Positions 26,832 through 34,472 of a stretch of DNA of 60,339 nt are shown here, piece by piece; positions within the stretch are counted from its first letter, which is position 1; every line of letters begins with the position of its first letter. The DNA is from Candidatus Chloroheliaceae bacterium (GTDB taxonomy: Bacteria; Chloroflexota; Chloroflexia; Chloroheliales; Chloroheliaceae). A model generated the notes under the pieces. That model did not search any database, had not been told where the DNA came from, and was given only the letters and a program-made list of their open reading frames with translations. The stretch covers positions 1-60,339 of the forward strand of contig JACAUC010000007.1 of the NCBI GenBank assembly GCA_013390945.1, written 5' to 3'. The translations under genes were made by a program, and so were the position numbers.

Positions 26832-28358
26832 CTATCTACCACCCACAAAAATTTGCTCGTTAGGAGCGATAACGATAAAGCTGTGCGAACCACCGCTACT
26901 AGGGACATTTTGACCACCTTTACCACAATGGCCTTGGGCATCCAAATGGAGTGGACCTAAGCCGCCTTGGATGGATTGGAGGACACTGAGGATTTTACCA
27001 CTGAAGATAGCAGGCTGATAAAGTTTAGGTTGGGCCAAACTCAAATCATAAATGGCCGCACAATTAAAGACAAAATCGCCCTCTTTGGGCATCACCTGAC
27101 CACCATTATAACCCGCGAGATAGAGGCAGGGTTCACCTTCCTTAATATACCCGATCTCAATCAGCCGGGCTTGTAGCTCTAGGGGTGTAATCTCTTCAAA
27201 GGGGCGGTCAAAAGGGGCCGGGTCTTTGAGGGTGATGCGAATGTTAGACATACGCGGTAGGGGCAAATGACGATAACTCTCAACCCGTTCGGCTCCACTA
27301 GCCACCAGCCCGGCTTTTTCGGCGGAGAAGAGATCGGCTAAACCAGCCACCAATCTACCCTCTTCCATAATGTTGACGGTTTGGCGAGGCTTCCCACAAG
27401 CACTAATGGGTTGGTAAGCATAATCTCCCAAAATAGAGCCGTCGGTAATGGTGACGGTATCCGGCCCTAATTGTTCACCCAGCCGCATTTTACCATGGTC
27501 GCCGAGTACCGAGGTAGCCATCACGTCCGATTCGCTGGCGTGACCAAAAGCTTCGTGAGCTAACCCCTTGGCGAGGGCATAGTCTAAGATCAGCTTATAG
27601 CCCCGGTTGCTGTGGCTGGCCGGGAGGAGTGGTGCATCGGTTAAAGCGGTGGCTAGGTGGGCAGCATTGCGAGTGCGGAGTTCCCATAAGTTACGGGAGG
27701 CGGGTTGGAGTAGGATCGAGTCATCGGCACCACTGATGGTAGCCCCAAGGTTAACGGGCAGTCGGCTCGCGCTACCGATGGCGGTAATGGTATGAGAGGC
27801 AAGGGAGGTGGGTTGGTCAAAAGAGAGGTCAGTGCCATCGCTTCGCACAATGCGCCAGTGAGTATCGGTCAGGCTGAGTTGAGTCCGTACCACCAGATGA
27901 GAGCCATAGCGTCTGGCGGCTTCATTGGCCTCGGTCATTTGCTTGACCAGTTCGGGGTAATCCGTTTCGTCTAGGGATTTGTAGCCGCTCCAGTAAGTTG
28001 CTACGCCATCGGGAGTCAAGTCAAAGACGGCTCGGCTAGGTCTAGTGGCAAAGCCACTGCCACTGTGAGCCATACTTGCCGCCGTCTCCACCAATTCGCG
28101 ACCGATGGCTGGATTGATCTCATCGCTACAGATGAAACTAGTAAAGCCTTCTTGGGTAAAGACTTGGAGGCCCACTCCAGCCAACATTGCTTGGCTAATG
28201 GTCTCTAACCGTCCGTTGCTCAAGCTAAGGCTGCGGCTCTGGCTATCCTGTACCCTAGCAATGGCATAAACGCCCAACTCATCGGCCCGCCTTAGAATTG
28301 CGGCTAAGGTTTCGCTATACTCTGCTACTCTGAACTTCTCGTTACGTGGCTCCGGCAT
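26832..28358 (-). CDS. tldD: TldD-family metalloprotease
   Basis: A 508-residue protein with the defining HEXXXH zinc motif HEAFGH at residues 268-273, followed by ASESD. A C-terminal CGKGGQ corresponds to the third metal ligand region. The family hydrolyses short unfolded peptides together with TldE, which follows after three bases. The N-terminal alpha/beta domain (LSLSNGRLETISQAMLAGVGLQVF) is normal. A dispersed repeat encodes RNEKFR at residues 5-10. It lies 143 bases from the gvpJ-like gene across a large inverted repeat, on the same strand. Membership of a gas-vesicle transcription unit is possible but not proven. Confidence 0.9.
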   Translation of the reverse strand: MPEPRNEKFRVAEYSETLAAILRRADELGVYAIARVQDSQSRSLSLSNGRLETISQAMLAGVGLQVFTQEGFTSFICSDEINPAIGRELVETAASMAHSGSGFATRPSRAVFDLTPDGVATYWSGYKSLDETDYPELVKQMTEANEAARRYGSHLVVRTQLSLTDTHWRIVRSDGTDLSFDQPTSLASHTITAIGSASRLPVNLGATISGADDSILLQPASRNLWELRTRNAAHLATALTDAPLLPASHSNRGYKLILDYALAKGLAHEAFGHASESDVMATSVLGDHGKMRLGEQLGPDTVTITDGSILGDYAYQPISACGKPRQTVNIMEEGRLVAGLADLFSAEKAGLVASGAERVESYRHLPLPRMSNIRITLKDPAPFDRPFEEITPLELQARLIEIGYIKEGEPCLYLAGYNGGQVMPKEGDFVFNCAAIYDLSLAQPKLYQPAIFSGKILSVLQSIQGGLGPLHLDAQGHCGKGGQNVPSSGGSHSFIVIAPNEQIFVGGR

Positions 28359-28378
28359 AACTTGTCCTATTAGGTGTT

Positions 28379-28492
28379 GGGTGTCAGGATTTTGGATTTC
28401 TTGATTTTGGATTTTAGATTAGGGGCAATAGCCACCATACAAGTCAACTGGTTGCCAAAATCCCCAATCCAAAATCCAAAATGCTGACACCC
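28379..28492. repeat. Large inverted repeat between gvpJ-like and tldD
   Basis: Arms of 20 bases (GGGTGTCAGGATTTTGGATT and its complement with one mismatch) enclose 74 bases containing further ATTTTGGATT sub-repeats and GTCAACTGGTTGCC. It could be a non-autonomous element or an attenuating stem that lowers tldD/tldE transcription relative to the gvp genes. Confidence 0.65.
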
Positions 28493-28501
28493 GATACCCG
28501 A

Positions 28502-28759
28502 TTAAGCTGAAGGTGGGTTGTTGGGTTGGGGTAAAGTATCAATCGGGCCGGAGTGCAAGAAGGGGTCTTGCTGCCACCAGTTGATACCCATCTCAATGGC
28601 CTTATCCACCGAGGCGACTACCAAGCGCACTTTGATATTTATTAATTCCACTTGAGCTAGAGAAATGGTGATGTCTCCAGCAATAACGATGCCTTTATCC
28701 AGTACCCTTTCTAAAATATCGGCTAGGTTAGTGGTTTGAATACCGCTTTGTACGGCCAT
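28502..28759 (-). CDS. gvpJ: GvpA/GvpJ-family gas-vesicle protein
   Basis: An 85-residue homologue of the major gas-vesicle protein. The core LADILERVLDKGIVIAGDITISLAQVELINIKVRLVVASVDKA follows the GvpA fold (helix-beta-beta-helix). A divergent C-terminus rich in Trp, Gln and Pro is typical of the minor GvpJ/GvpM/GvpS group, thought to nucleate vesicle ends. It overlaps nothing but begins three bases after gvpK stops, with GGAGAAAG as ribosome site, so it is translationally coupled to gvpK. The exact letter (J, M or S) cannot be settled here. Confidence 0.82.
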   Translation of the reverse strand: MAVQSGIQTTNLADILERVLDKGIVIAGDITISLAQVELINIKVRLVVASVDKAIEMGINWWQQDPFLHSGPIDTLPQPNNPPSA

Positions 28760-28761
28760 TC

Positions 28762-29445
28762 TTACTCTTTCTCCTTATCAAGATTCGTATCCAACGAGAC
28801 GGACGCAGTATCAACGGGCGGAGCCGTATCCAACGAGACGGTAGCAGGGTCTGACGCAGTATCAACGGGCGGAGCCGTATCCAACGAGACGGTAGCAGGG
28901 TCTGAACCGTTCGGCTGTGGGGGTGCGGCTCCGTCCGCCGATTGGTTTAAATCTTCAGTTTGGATTTTAAAGACTAGTTTCAATTCTTGAATCCGAGCTT
29001 CTAGTCGAATAAAGGTCTCGCTCATCTCTGGAACGCGGGGTTGTCCAAATGTAGCCTCTACTTGTTGGATGGCTTGACGTTCGATCATTTGCCGCGAGAA
29101 ATCCACCAAAGTCAAGATTAATTTAGCCAAGCCGGGCCGTTCCACTGGTGGTTCCACTGATGGTTCCACTGGTGGTTCCACTGGTGGTTCGGCTAGGAGA
29201 CTACCTAACGACAACCAGTTGACCTTCTCGGTTACGCAGTTAACCTGCGGTGCGGGGCGACCTTGCGTAACGAACTGCTCGTTACGTGGATTTAGGAGAG
29301 CAGCCAACTGAGCATTGATCTCGCGTTCAAGTTGCCCGGAGAGAGCCTGAAACAAACTATTATCAAAAGAGGTCTCTGTATCAAACTGCGTAACGAGAAG
29401 TTCGTTACGCAGTTCCTCGGATGTAGCGTTATGTAAGAAGATCAT
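28762..29445 (-). CDS. gvpK: GvpK gas-vesicle protein with repeat-derived insertions
   Basis: The GvpK core lies at about residues 100-165: GLAKLILTLVDFSRQMIERQAI, then FIRLEARIQELKLVF. GvpK is an essential minor component of gas-vesicle assembly. Unlike ordinary GvpK, this one carries an N-terminal region encoded partly by a 27-base palindrome (29386-29412, LRNELLVTQF). It also has a second dispersed repeat (RNEQFVTQ), a linker of four 12-bp units (EPPV, EPSV) and a C-terminal tail of two 51-bp units (DPATVSLDTAPPVDTAS). ATG at 29445 is preferred to TTG one codon earlier. About two thirds of the protein is probably disordered. Confidence 0.8.
   Translation of the reverse strand: MIFLHNATSEELRNELLVTQFDTETSFDNSLFQALSGQLEREINAQLAALLNPRNEQFVTQGRPAPQVNCVTEKVNWLSLGSLLAEPPVEPPVEPSVEPPVERPGLAKLILTLVDFSRQMIERQAIQQVEATFGQPRVPEMSETFIRLEARIQELKLVFKIQTEDLNQSADGAAPPQPNGSDPATVSLDTAPPVDTASDPATVSLDTAPPVDTASVSLDTNLDKEKE
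29386..29412. repeat. Palindromic member of the dispersed AACTGCTCGTTAC family
   Basis: Perfect 11-base arms CTGCGTAACGA and TCGTTACGCAG around 5 bases, inside the gvpK coding region. It is the most symmetrical example of the family in the window. Confidence 0.8.
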
Positions 29446-29459
29446 CAAATGCCTCGATT

Positions 29460-29514
29460 TAGTGGTTAGTTTTTAGTCTTTGGTTTAACAACTAATAACT
29501 AACCACTAACTAGT
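29460..29514. repeat. TAGTTATTAG-type intergenic stem
   Basis: TAGTGGTTAGTTTTTAGTC and its near-complement AACTAATAACTAACCACTA form a stem between gvpK and the small coiled-coil gene. Related stems lie at about 35205-35360, 38643-38730 and 58775-58820. Confidence 0.6.
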
Positions 29515-29991
29515 TTAGTACTCGATGGTGAGAGGCTGCCACTGGAGGGTCTCTTCCTCCTCCACATCATCGAATTGGCTATGGATCAATTGTTTAGGAT
29601 GAGCCACCGGACGAGCGGCAGTTGGCTTCGGCTGGACGTTCGGCTGGACGTTCGGAGCCACCGGTCCAGTTGTGGGCGGGCGACTGTTGGCAGGCGGCGG
29701 AACTTGGGTTCGGCTAGATGGAGCAGGCAACGAGGGCTTGGGCGCGTTGGTAGGATGGAAGAGTTCTAATTGAGCTTTGTAATAGTTCATCTCTGCTTCA
29801 ATCAATTCCATCCGTTGACGCTTCAGATCCAAGGTTTTAAGTAAATTGGCCTCGTCTTGTTGAAGCCGCTCACGCTCGCTGCTGAGCCGATTGAGTACCA
29901 AGAAGATAGACCCCTCAGTACGAGGAATAGCACTCTTGGTGGGTCGGTTGGGCGTATCACGCACCGTTCTAGGTTTTACTTTAACAGCCAT
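29515..29991 (-). CDS. Small coiled-coil protein of the gas-vesicle locus (possibly GvpV-like)
   Basis: A 158-residue protein. Its N-terminal 25 residues are basic (KVKPRTVRDTPNRPTKSAIP). Residues about 30-75 form a coiled coil (LSSERERLQQDEANLLKTLDLKRQRMELIEAEM), followed by a Pro-rich disordered region and an acidic C-terminus. From memory, small GvpV proteins of cyanobacterial clusters have the same basic leader plus coil, so GvpV-like is the best suggestion, but I cannot confirm it. It sits between gvpN (19 bases upstream) and gvpK, which strongly implies a role in vesicle assembly. A 12-bp repeat encodes NVQPNVQP. Confidence 0.7.
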   Translation of the reverse strand: MAVKVKPRTVRDTPNRPTKSAIPRTEGSIFLVLNRLSSERERLQQDEANLLKTLDLKRQRMELIEAEMNYYKAQLELFHPTNAPKPSLPAPSSRTQVPPPANSRPPTTGPVAPNVQPNVQPKPTAARPVAHPKQLIHSQFDDVEEEETLQWQPLTIEY

Positions 29992-30010
29992 CTATTTATT
30001 ACTTCGCTTA

Positions 30011-30985
30011 TTACTCCGCGCAAAATTGGGTAGCAAGGTCAAGGATCAGTTGTCGGTGGCGAATACGGGCATCCACAGGAATAGCAGTACCACCCCGCAC
30101 TAAACCACTACCTAACACATCGAAACAAACTTGCAAGAAACGAGGGTCTTGACTGCTAACCGGAAGCTGACGCTGACCGACAGTGCGGGCAATCATAATG
30201 GCGGCCCTGACGGTAGGTTTGATGCTGGCGATTTGTTCTTGCTCGCGGAAAGCGCGTACCATATCTACAATGCGGCTAGAATCTTCCAGTTCTAGGTCAG
30301 AACGGTTAGAAGTAATCAAGACTTCGGTCTCGCGGTCAAAATAGTCCAAGTAGATAGTAATCATACGGTCGCGCAAGGCATCTTGGGTCTTATGTACACC
30401 GGCGTAATCTTCGGGATTACTGGTGAAAATAGCGACAAAATTAGGGTGTACCTTCAAATAGTTGCTGCTGCCTGTACGCATCGTGGGTAAGACCAACAAT
30501 TTTTCTTCGAGTACGGAGAGCATCGCGTTGTTGGCTTCCGGCCGGGAACGGGTAAATTCATCGTAAACTAGGGTAAACCCTTCGCGGCAAGCGATGGTAA
30601 GGCGACTATCTACCCAACGTTGGGACATATCTTCTTCGGTCTTGAGAACGCTATGGACAAAATTATCCACGACTTTGCGTTTACGGTAGCCAAATTGTCC
30701 ACCGACCAAGTCGGAGGTGCCAAACTGATCGTCACCAGTGATTAGCATAATGGGCCGGGTCAACTGGTTAGCCAGATGGAGGGCCAGAGTAGTTTTGCCA
30801 CTGCCACTTGGTCCACAGAAATGGATGGCAAAGCCAGCTTGAACATAAGCTATCGAGCGTTCAATAATTTCTTGGACAAAAGGGGTATTAGCAAACCCAT
30901 GGCGTGGCTTTAGGCTTAAAACCTGAGAGACTCGCTTCTCAGTTGCGCCTGCACCTGTAGCCGGAGCTAAATTAGTATTAGTCAT
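30011..30985 (-). CDS. gvpN: GvpN AAA+ ATPase
   Basis: A 324-residue MoxR-type AAA+ ATPase. Walker A GPSGSGKT is at residues 58-65. Also seen are the GvpN signatures LITGDDQFGTSDLVGG, the Walker B LVYDEFTRSRPEANNAML and the sensor region FVAIFTSNPEDYAG with an arginine-rich tail. GvpN is thought to remodel or help enlarge gas vesicles together with GvpA and GvpC. The length matches the family. It lies downstream of the gvpC-like gene with a 106-base gap. Confidence 0.95.
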   Translation of the reverse strand: MTNTNLAPATGAGATEKRVSQVLSLKPRHGFANTPFVQEIIERSIAYVQAGFAIHFCGPSGSGKTTLALHLANQLTRPIMLITGDDQFGTSDLVGGQFGYRKRKVVDNFVHSVLKTEEDMSQRWVDSRLTIACREGFTLVYDEFTRSRPEANNAMLSVLEEKLLVLPTMRTGSSNYLKVHPNFVAIFTSNPEDYAGVHKTQDALRDRMITIYLDYFDRETEVLITSNRSDLELEDSSRIVDMVRAFREQEQIASIKPTVRAAIMIARTVGQRQLPVSSQDPRFLQVCFDVLGSGLVRGGTAIPVDARIRHRQLILDLATQFCAE

Positions 30986-31091
30986 TTTAAATTTCTATTC
31001 TTTCCACAGATCAAATTTTCAGGTTGAATTTTTTGAATTAAGTAGAGCGTATCCCGCTAGGGTACGCCCTGTAGACTGGTCTTGGCACTAT

Positions 31092-32438
31092 TTAGATAGC
31101 CAAGTAGTTCTTATCATTCTTATGAACTTTGCCATTTTCTACCAAAGCTTTAAGCCTTTGGTTAATCGCGCTACGCGACGCTCCAAAGTGTTGCTCAAGC
31201 TCGGATACCGTCAAACCATCCGGGTGTAAGGCCAAGTAAGAAAAAATGCTAAGCTCCGTCAATTCAACGGCGGCTTTTTCACGTTTTTCAGCACTCGGTG
31301 GATTGCTCTCCTTTACACGTACTGTCTCGACGATAGTCTCAGCCGTCTCAACCGGTTCAACTGTCTCAACCGGTTCAACCGTCTCGACTATTGTGGTAAT
31401 TACTTCTTCTACCACAGCTATAATCGGCTCAACTGGTGGTGCGACGGGTGCAGGGTCAGGCTTTTCTGGTGGGCTTACCTCTTGGGTAGACTTAGCAGTG
31501 TCAGCCTGAGTACTGGGTGCATGTCCGGTTCGGCGTTGGTAGCTGTATCCGTTCAGCCGTTCGCGAGTTTCATTGGCTCGCTGCTGGGCTTCTTGTCGGC
31601 GGAGTGCTTCCTGCTCACGAGAGGTTTTGTGGCGCTGCTGCCCTTGATTTCTCAAAAACTCCTCTACCGACTGTTGGCGGTTAGAAGCATCTCCAGAAAG
31701 GAAGGATTGCAGAGCGTTAGTGGCCTCGGCTCGTGCGGTCGCGGTGGCTTTCAAGAAATCTCCTACTGCCTGAGAGCGGTTAGAAGAGTCCTCGGAAAGG
31801 AAGGAATGTAGAGTGTTAGCGGCTTCGGCTCGGGCCGCAGCGGTGGCTTTGAGTGCCTCATCCGTAGCTTTCAACAACGCCTCCACCGCCTCGCGGCGAT
31901 TAGTGGAGCCATCGGCGAGTTCCTGGCGTAATTGCTTGGAGGTTGCTTCCAATTGCGCCTGGAAACCACTTAAAGTCTTTTGAACTTCTTCAGCTCGTCC
32001 CGCCCGATTGCTGCTCAAAAACTCTCTCAAGGTTTGGCTTGAAGCAAGGCGAACACCAGCGAAATTACCCAAAATACCGGCAATCTCATTGATGCGGCGG
32101 GTGTGGTCAGCCAAGAGGTCATCGTTAAGCTGCTTACGCAGGTTGGCTCGGTCTCCGCTGAACTGGTTCAAAGTATCGCTTGTCTCTTGGGCCCGGTTAG
32201 AGTGATCTTCAGCCAGCTTAGCCCGTAGTGCAGCGGTCTCTTCAGCGCGTTTAGTGCCTAGGTCTTTTAACAACCCAGTTATCTCATCCACTCGCGCCTT
32301 AAAGTCGCCACTGAGAGTGTCGTGTAAATTCCGTGAACTCTCGGCTCGTACCTGCCCGAAATTGGCTAACAAACCACTAACCTGATCGTGAAGCTGGAAT
32401 GAGAACCATCCATTAAAGGATTCGCTATCAGTTGTCAT
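31092..32438 (-). CDS. gvpC: GvpC-like protein with C-terminal winged-helix domain
   Basis: A 448-residue protein. Residues 38-275 consist of seven units. Six are exactly 33 residues, starting at 38, 71, 104, 137, 210 and 243; one is 40 residues (170-209). A degenerate unit precedes them. Units share the pattern L-x-x-x-L-S-x-D-x-x-x-R and a second helix. Thirty-three-residue periodicity is the hallmark of GvpC, which clamps ribs on the vesicle outside and stiffens it. An Arg/Gln-rich stretch and a Pro/Glu/Val-rich linker lead to residues about 390-448, a winged helix-turn-helix (IFSYLALHPDGLTVSELE, SRSAINQRLKALVENGKV). That domain is not part of ordinary GvpC. GAGGTG precedes the ATG. Confidence 0.85.
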   Translation of the reverse strand: MTTDSESFNGWFSFQLHDQVSGLLANFGQVRAESSRNLHDTLSGDFKARVDEITGLLKDLGTKRAEETAALRAKLAEDHSNRAQETSDTLNQFSGDRANLRKQLNDDLLADHTRRINEIAGILGNFAGVRLASSQTLREFLSSNRAGRAEEVQKTLSGFQAQLEATSKQLRQELADGSTNRREAVEALLKATDEALKATAAARAEAANTLHSFLSEDSSNRSQAVGDFLKATATARAEATNALQSFLSGDASNRQQSVEEFLRNQGQQRHKTSREQEALRRQEAQQRANETRERLNGYSYQRRTGHAPSTQADTAKSTQEVSPPEKPDPAPVAPPVEPIIAVVEEVITTIVETVEPVETVEPVETAETIVETVRVKESNPPSAEKREKAAVELTELSIFSYLALHPDGLTVSELEQHFGASRSAINQRLKALVENGKVHKNDKNYLAI

Positions 32439-32458
32439 TATTTCACCTCAAATGGATA

Positions 32459-32557
32459 AGTGCAGTCTGGAAGATTTTGGAACTTCTCGTTACCTGGTTT
32501 AGACCTTAAAGCCTAAGACCAATTTACAAAAAGACAAAATTAGCTCCAGACTGCACT
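32459..32557 (-). promoter_or_regulatory. Long inverted repeat between gvpA and gvpC-like gene
   Basis: Perfect 13-base arms (AGTGCAGTCTGGA at 32459-32471 and its complement at 32545-32557) enclose 73 bases. It could act as an attenuator or RNA-stability element that keeps gvpA transcripts far above gvpC. Such control is known in cyanobacterial gvp operons; here it is inferred. Confidence 0.6.
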
Positions 32558-32592
32558 CAGCAAGTGGTCAAATCCTGTTTTTCAATTCTCAC

Positions 32593-32608
32593 CTAGCCCG
32601 AAGGCTAG
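32593..32608 (-). terminator. UUCG-loop hairpin after gvpA copy 2
   Basis: The minus strand reads CTAGCC-TTCG-GGCTAG, 10 bases after the gvpA stop. A stable tetraloop stem with no strict U-run follows. It probably protects the gvpA 3' end or partly terminates transcription. Confidence 0.5.
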
Positions 32609-32618
32609 ATTCAAAAGA

Positions 32619-32834
32619 TTAGGCAGGAACCGCAGCACTGGCGGTTAGGCCGATGGCTTCGGCGTACTTCAGATAGGTCTCAACCGAGGCGATCACGACG
32701 CGGGCTTCAATCGCTACTAGTTCGATGCCTACGAGGGATACACGAACCCAAGCATCAATGACAATACCTTTGTCGAGGATGCGGTCAATTACTTCTACCA
32801 AGCTGCTGGAGCCAATTGTTTTCTCTACGGCCAT
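32619..32834 (-). CDS. gvpA: Major gas-vesicle structural protein GvpA, copy 2
   Basis: A 71-residue protein of the normal GvpA length. It contains [20 protein letters not shown] and the conserved [20 protein letters not shown] core. Thousands of copies form the ribbed hydrophobic-lined wall. It differs from copy 1 by a single residue (DAWVRV here, DAWARV there). AGGAGAAAAAC is the ribosome site in both. From memory it is very similar to cyanobacterial GvpA, ending in the same SAAVPA. It is separated from copy 1 by 297 bases with no recognised feature. Confidence 0.97.
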   Translation of the reverse strand: MAVEKTIGSSSLVEVIDRILDKGIVIDAWVRVSLVGIELVAIEARVVIASVETYLKYAEAIGLTASAAVPA

Positions 32835-33131
32835 TGTTTTTCTCCTAATGTTAACATATATATACTAAATTAAAATTCAACGCTTAGAAACCGCCACCCC
32901 TAACTCCGATCTAACCAGTTTTGGCTCTAGTAAACCCAAGACCAGTCTACGGCCAACTTACGACCAGTCTACGTTAGAGGATGGACGGCACTCTAATTCT
33001 TTAGATAGCTCAGGGGTAACCACTTTTAATCAGCCACCCCCGATGATAAAACTCAACCTGAAAGGTAAGTTGTTCTGAATTCTAGGGTCTCTACACTCTC
33101 AGGTTAGAAGCTGCAAACGGCCAGCCGACGA

Positions 33132-33347
33132 CTAGGCAGGAACCGCAGCACTGGCGGTCAAGCCAATGGCTTCAGCATATTTCAAATAGGTCTCAACCGA
33201 GGCGATCACGACGCGGGCTTCAATCGCTACTAGTTCAATACCAACTAACGATACACGAGCCCAAGCATCAATGACAATACCTTTGTCGAGGATGCGGTCA
33301 ATTACTTCTACCAAGCTGCTGGAGCCAATCGTTTTCTCTACGGCCAT
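33132..33347 (-). CDS. gvpA: Major gas-vesicle structural protein GvpA, copy 1
   Basis: A 71-residue first gene of the minus-strand gas-vesicle series. It is identical to copy 2 except for Ala in place of Val in DAWARV. AAGGAGAAAAAC precedes the ATG. The upstream 1.1 kb gap must hold its promoter, though no strong consensus is visible. Duplication of gvpA is common and raises output of the main shell protein. The dispersed CGGCCAGCCGAC motif lies directly after its stop. Confidence 0.97.
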   Translation of the reverse strand: MAVEKTIGSSSLVEVIDRILDKGIVIDAWARVSLVGIELVAIEARVVIASVETYLKYAEAIGLTASAAVPA

Positions 33348-34472
33348 TGTTTTTCTCCTTGTGTATATAATATTAGCTTAGATTAGGGGCGTGGAGCAGC
33401 GTTACTACTTGTGCTTATCTACCTTACTCTCCCTAACTGCCACTATTATCATACACAAGCTTAATTCTTACCATACACTCTTCGGCTACCTTTCTGGCTA
33501 TACTTTTAGCTAGTAGCCAAAAGACTACCACGCAAATAAATTTTAATGTTTACTCACTAATTCTTTTATAATTGCCTTATGTAAAGTAAAAATATCTTAA
33601 TAGAATTTTAAGATAAGGCTCTCTTTTCTTTAGCTTATTTTTAGGTTGAGACCTTAATATTCTTAGTACGGGTACATCTCATGATTCATAGGTAGGCTAT
33701 GTAGAGCAAAGGTAAACTCCGGTCTTCTGAGCAAAACCTTTCTAATGCTCTTCTCTCATAGCTCTCTTTTCAGGCGAGCGGTCAGGTCTTCCTACGCTAG
33801 TACCACCGTACAAAGGAACCTGTTAACCGATAAGCGGGTTGTAGTTCCCCGGGCAGACAAGTAGACCACTTGATCCCAAACCCCTTCCTCGTAACGAGCA
33901 GTTTACCAGATCAGAACTGCTAAAACAGAAAGCCATAGGTAGAACCTCCGCCAATTTGGTGAGCCGCAAAGTAGTCAAGTTTGATCTATCGCTTAGAACG
34001 CTTTATACTCTTTGTGCAAACTAGACAACCAAATCAAGGCTTTAATGGGGTATTGTGCCTTATGAAGTGGTCAAATCTGAAATTTTTGTGTAACATTATG
34101 AGGTTGATTTTCGTATAATATTAAGGAAGACCTTAAAACATACCTGCTGGCAAGCTCACCGCGAGCGGGTCACTCTAAGAGACCGAGGCCAACTGCGCCG
34201 TAATTCTACCAAATTGGGGTAGTGGTTTTACCCTAACGACCTCTCAAACCCAAATATTAAATTCGGCACAGGTTTGAGAGCCTTAGAAAAATACCTAGTA
34301 GTTAGGTGTTACTTTTAAAAATCATCAGCAAAGATGGGTATGGTACCCAATTAGTTTTAGACAAGTTTCAAAAAGAGCCAAGATAGTTTTACATCTCTAG
34401 CTTAATTCATCAAAAAAATGTAAGCTAGTCATAATCTTGTCTTAGGGATAAAAAAGAGGGGTAAATTACATA
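33348..34472. other. 1.1 kb divergent control region of the gas-vesicle locus
   Basis: No coding sequence is supported. It must drive gvpA leftwards and the response-regulator gene rightwards. Seen inside: an intergenic AACTGCTCGTTAC repeat at 33891-33903, a TATAAT at 34114-34119 on the plus strand, and a structured candidate leader at 34141-34280. The stretch 33480-33680 is very AT-rich and may hold the gvpA promoter. Confidence 0.55.
34114..34290 (+). promoter_or_regulatory. Candidate promoter and structured leader of the response-regulator gene
   Basis: TATAAT at 34114-34119 would start an RNA of about 350 nt ahead of the response-regulator gene. Within it, stems can be drawn: GCTC-ACCGC-GAGC near 34154-34166, GGTC/GACC near 34168-34184, and a 10-base stem CTCTCAAACC with GGTTTGAGAG at about 34241-34280. 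I could not match it to a riboswitch class I know. No good -35 is visible. Confidence 0.35.

Noticed and set aside
34141..34280. Known riboswitch (c-di-GMP, SAM, glycine and others considered)
   Set aside because: The conserved cores of those classes were not found, so only a generic structured leader is claimed.
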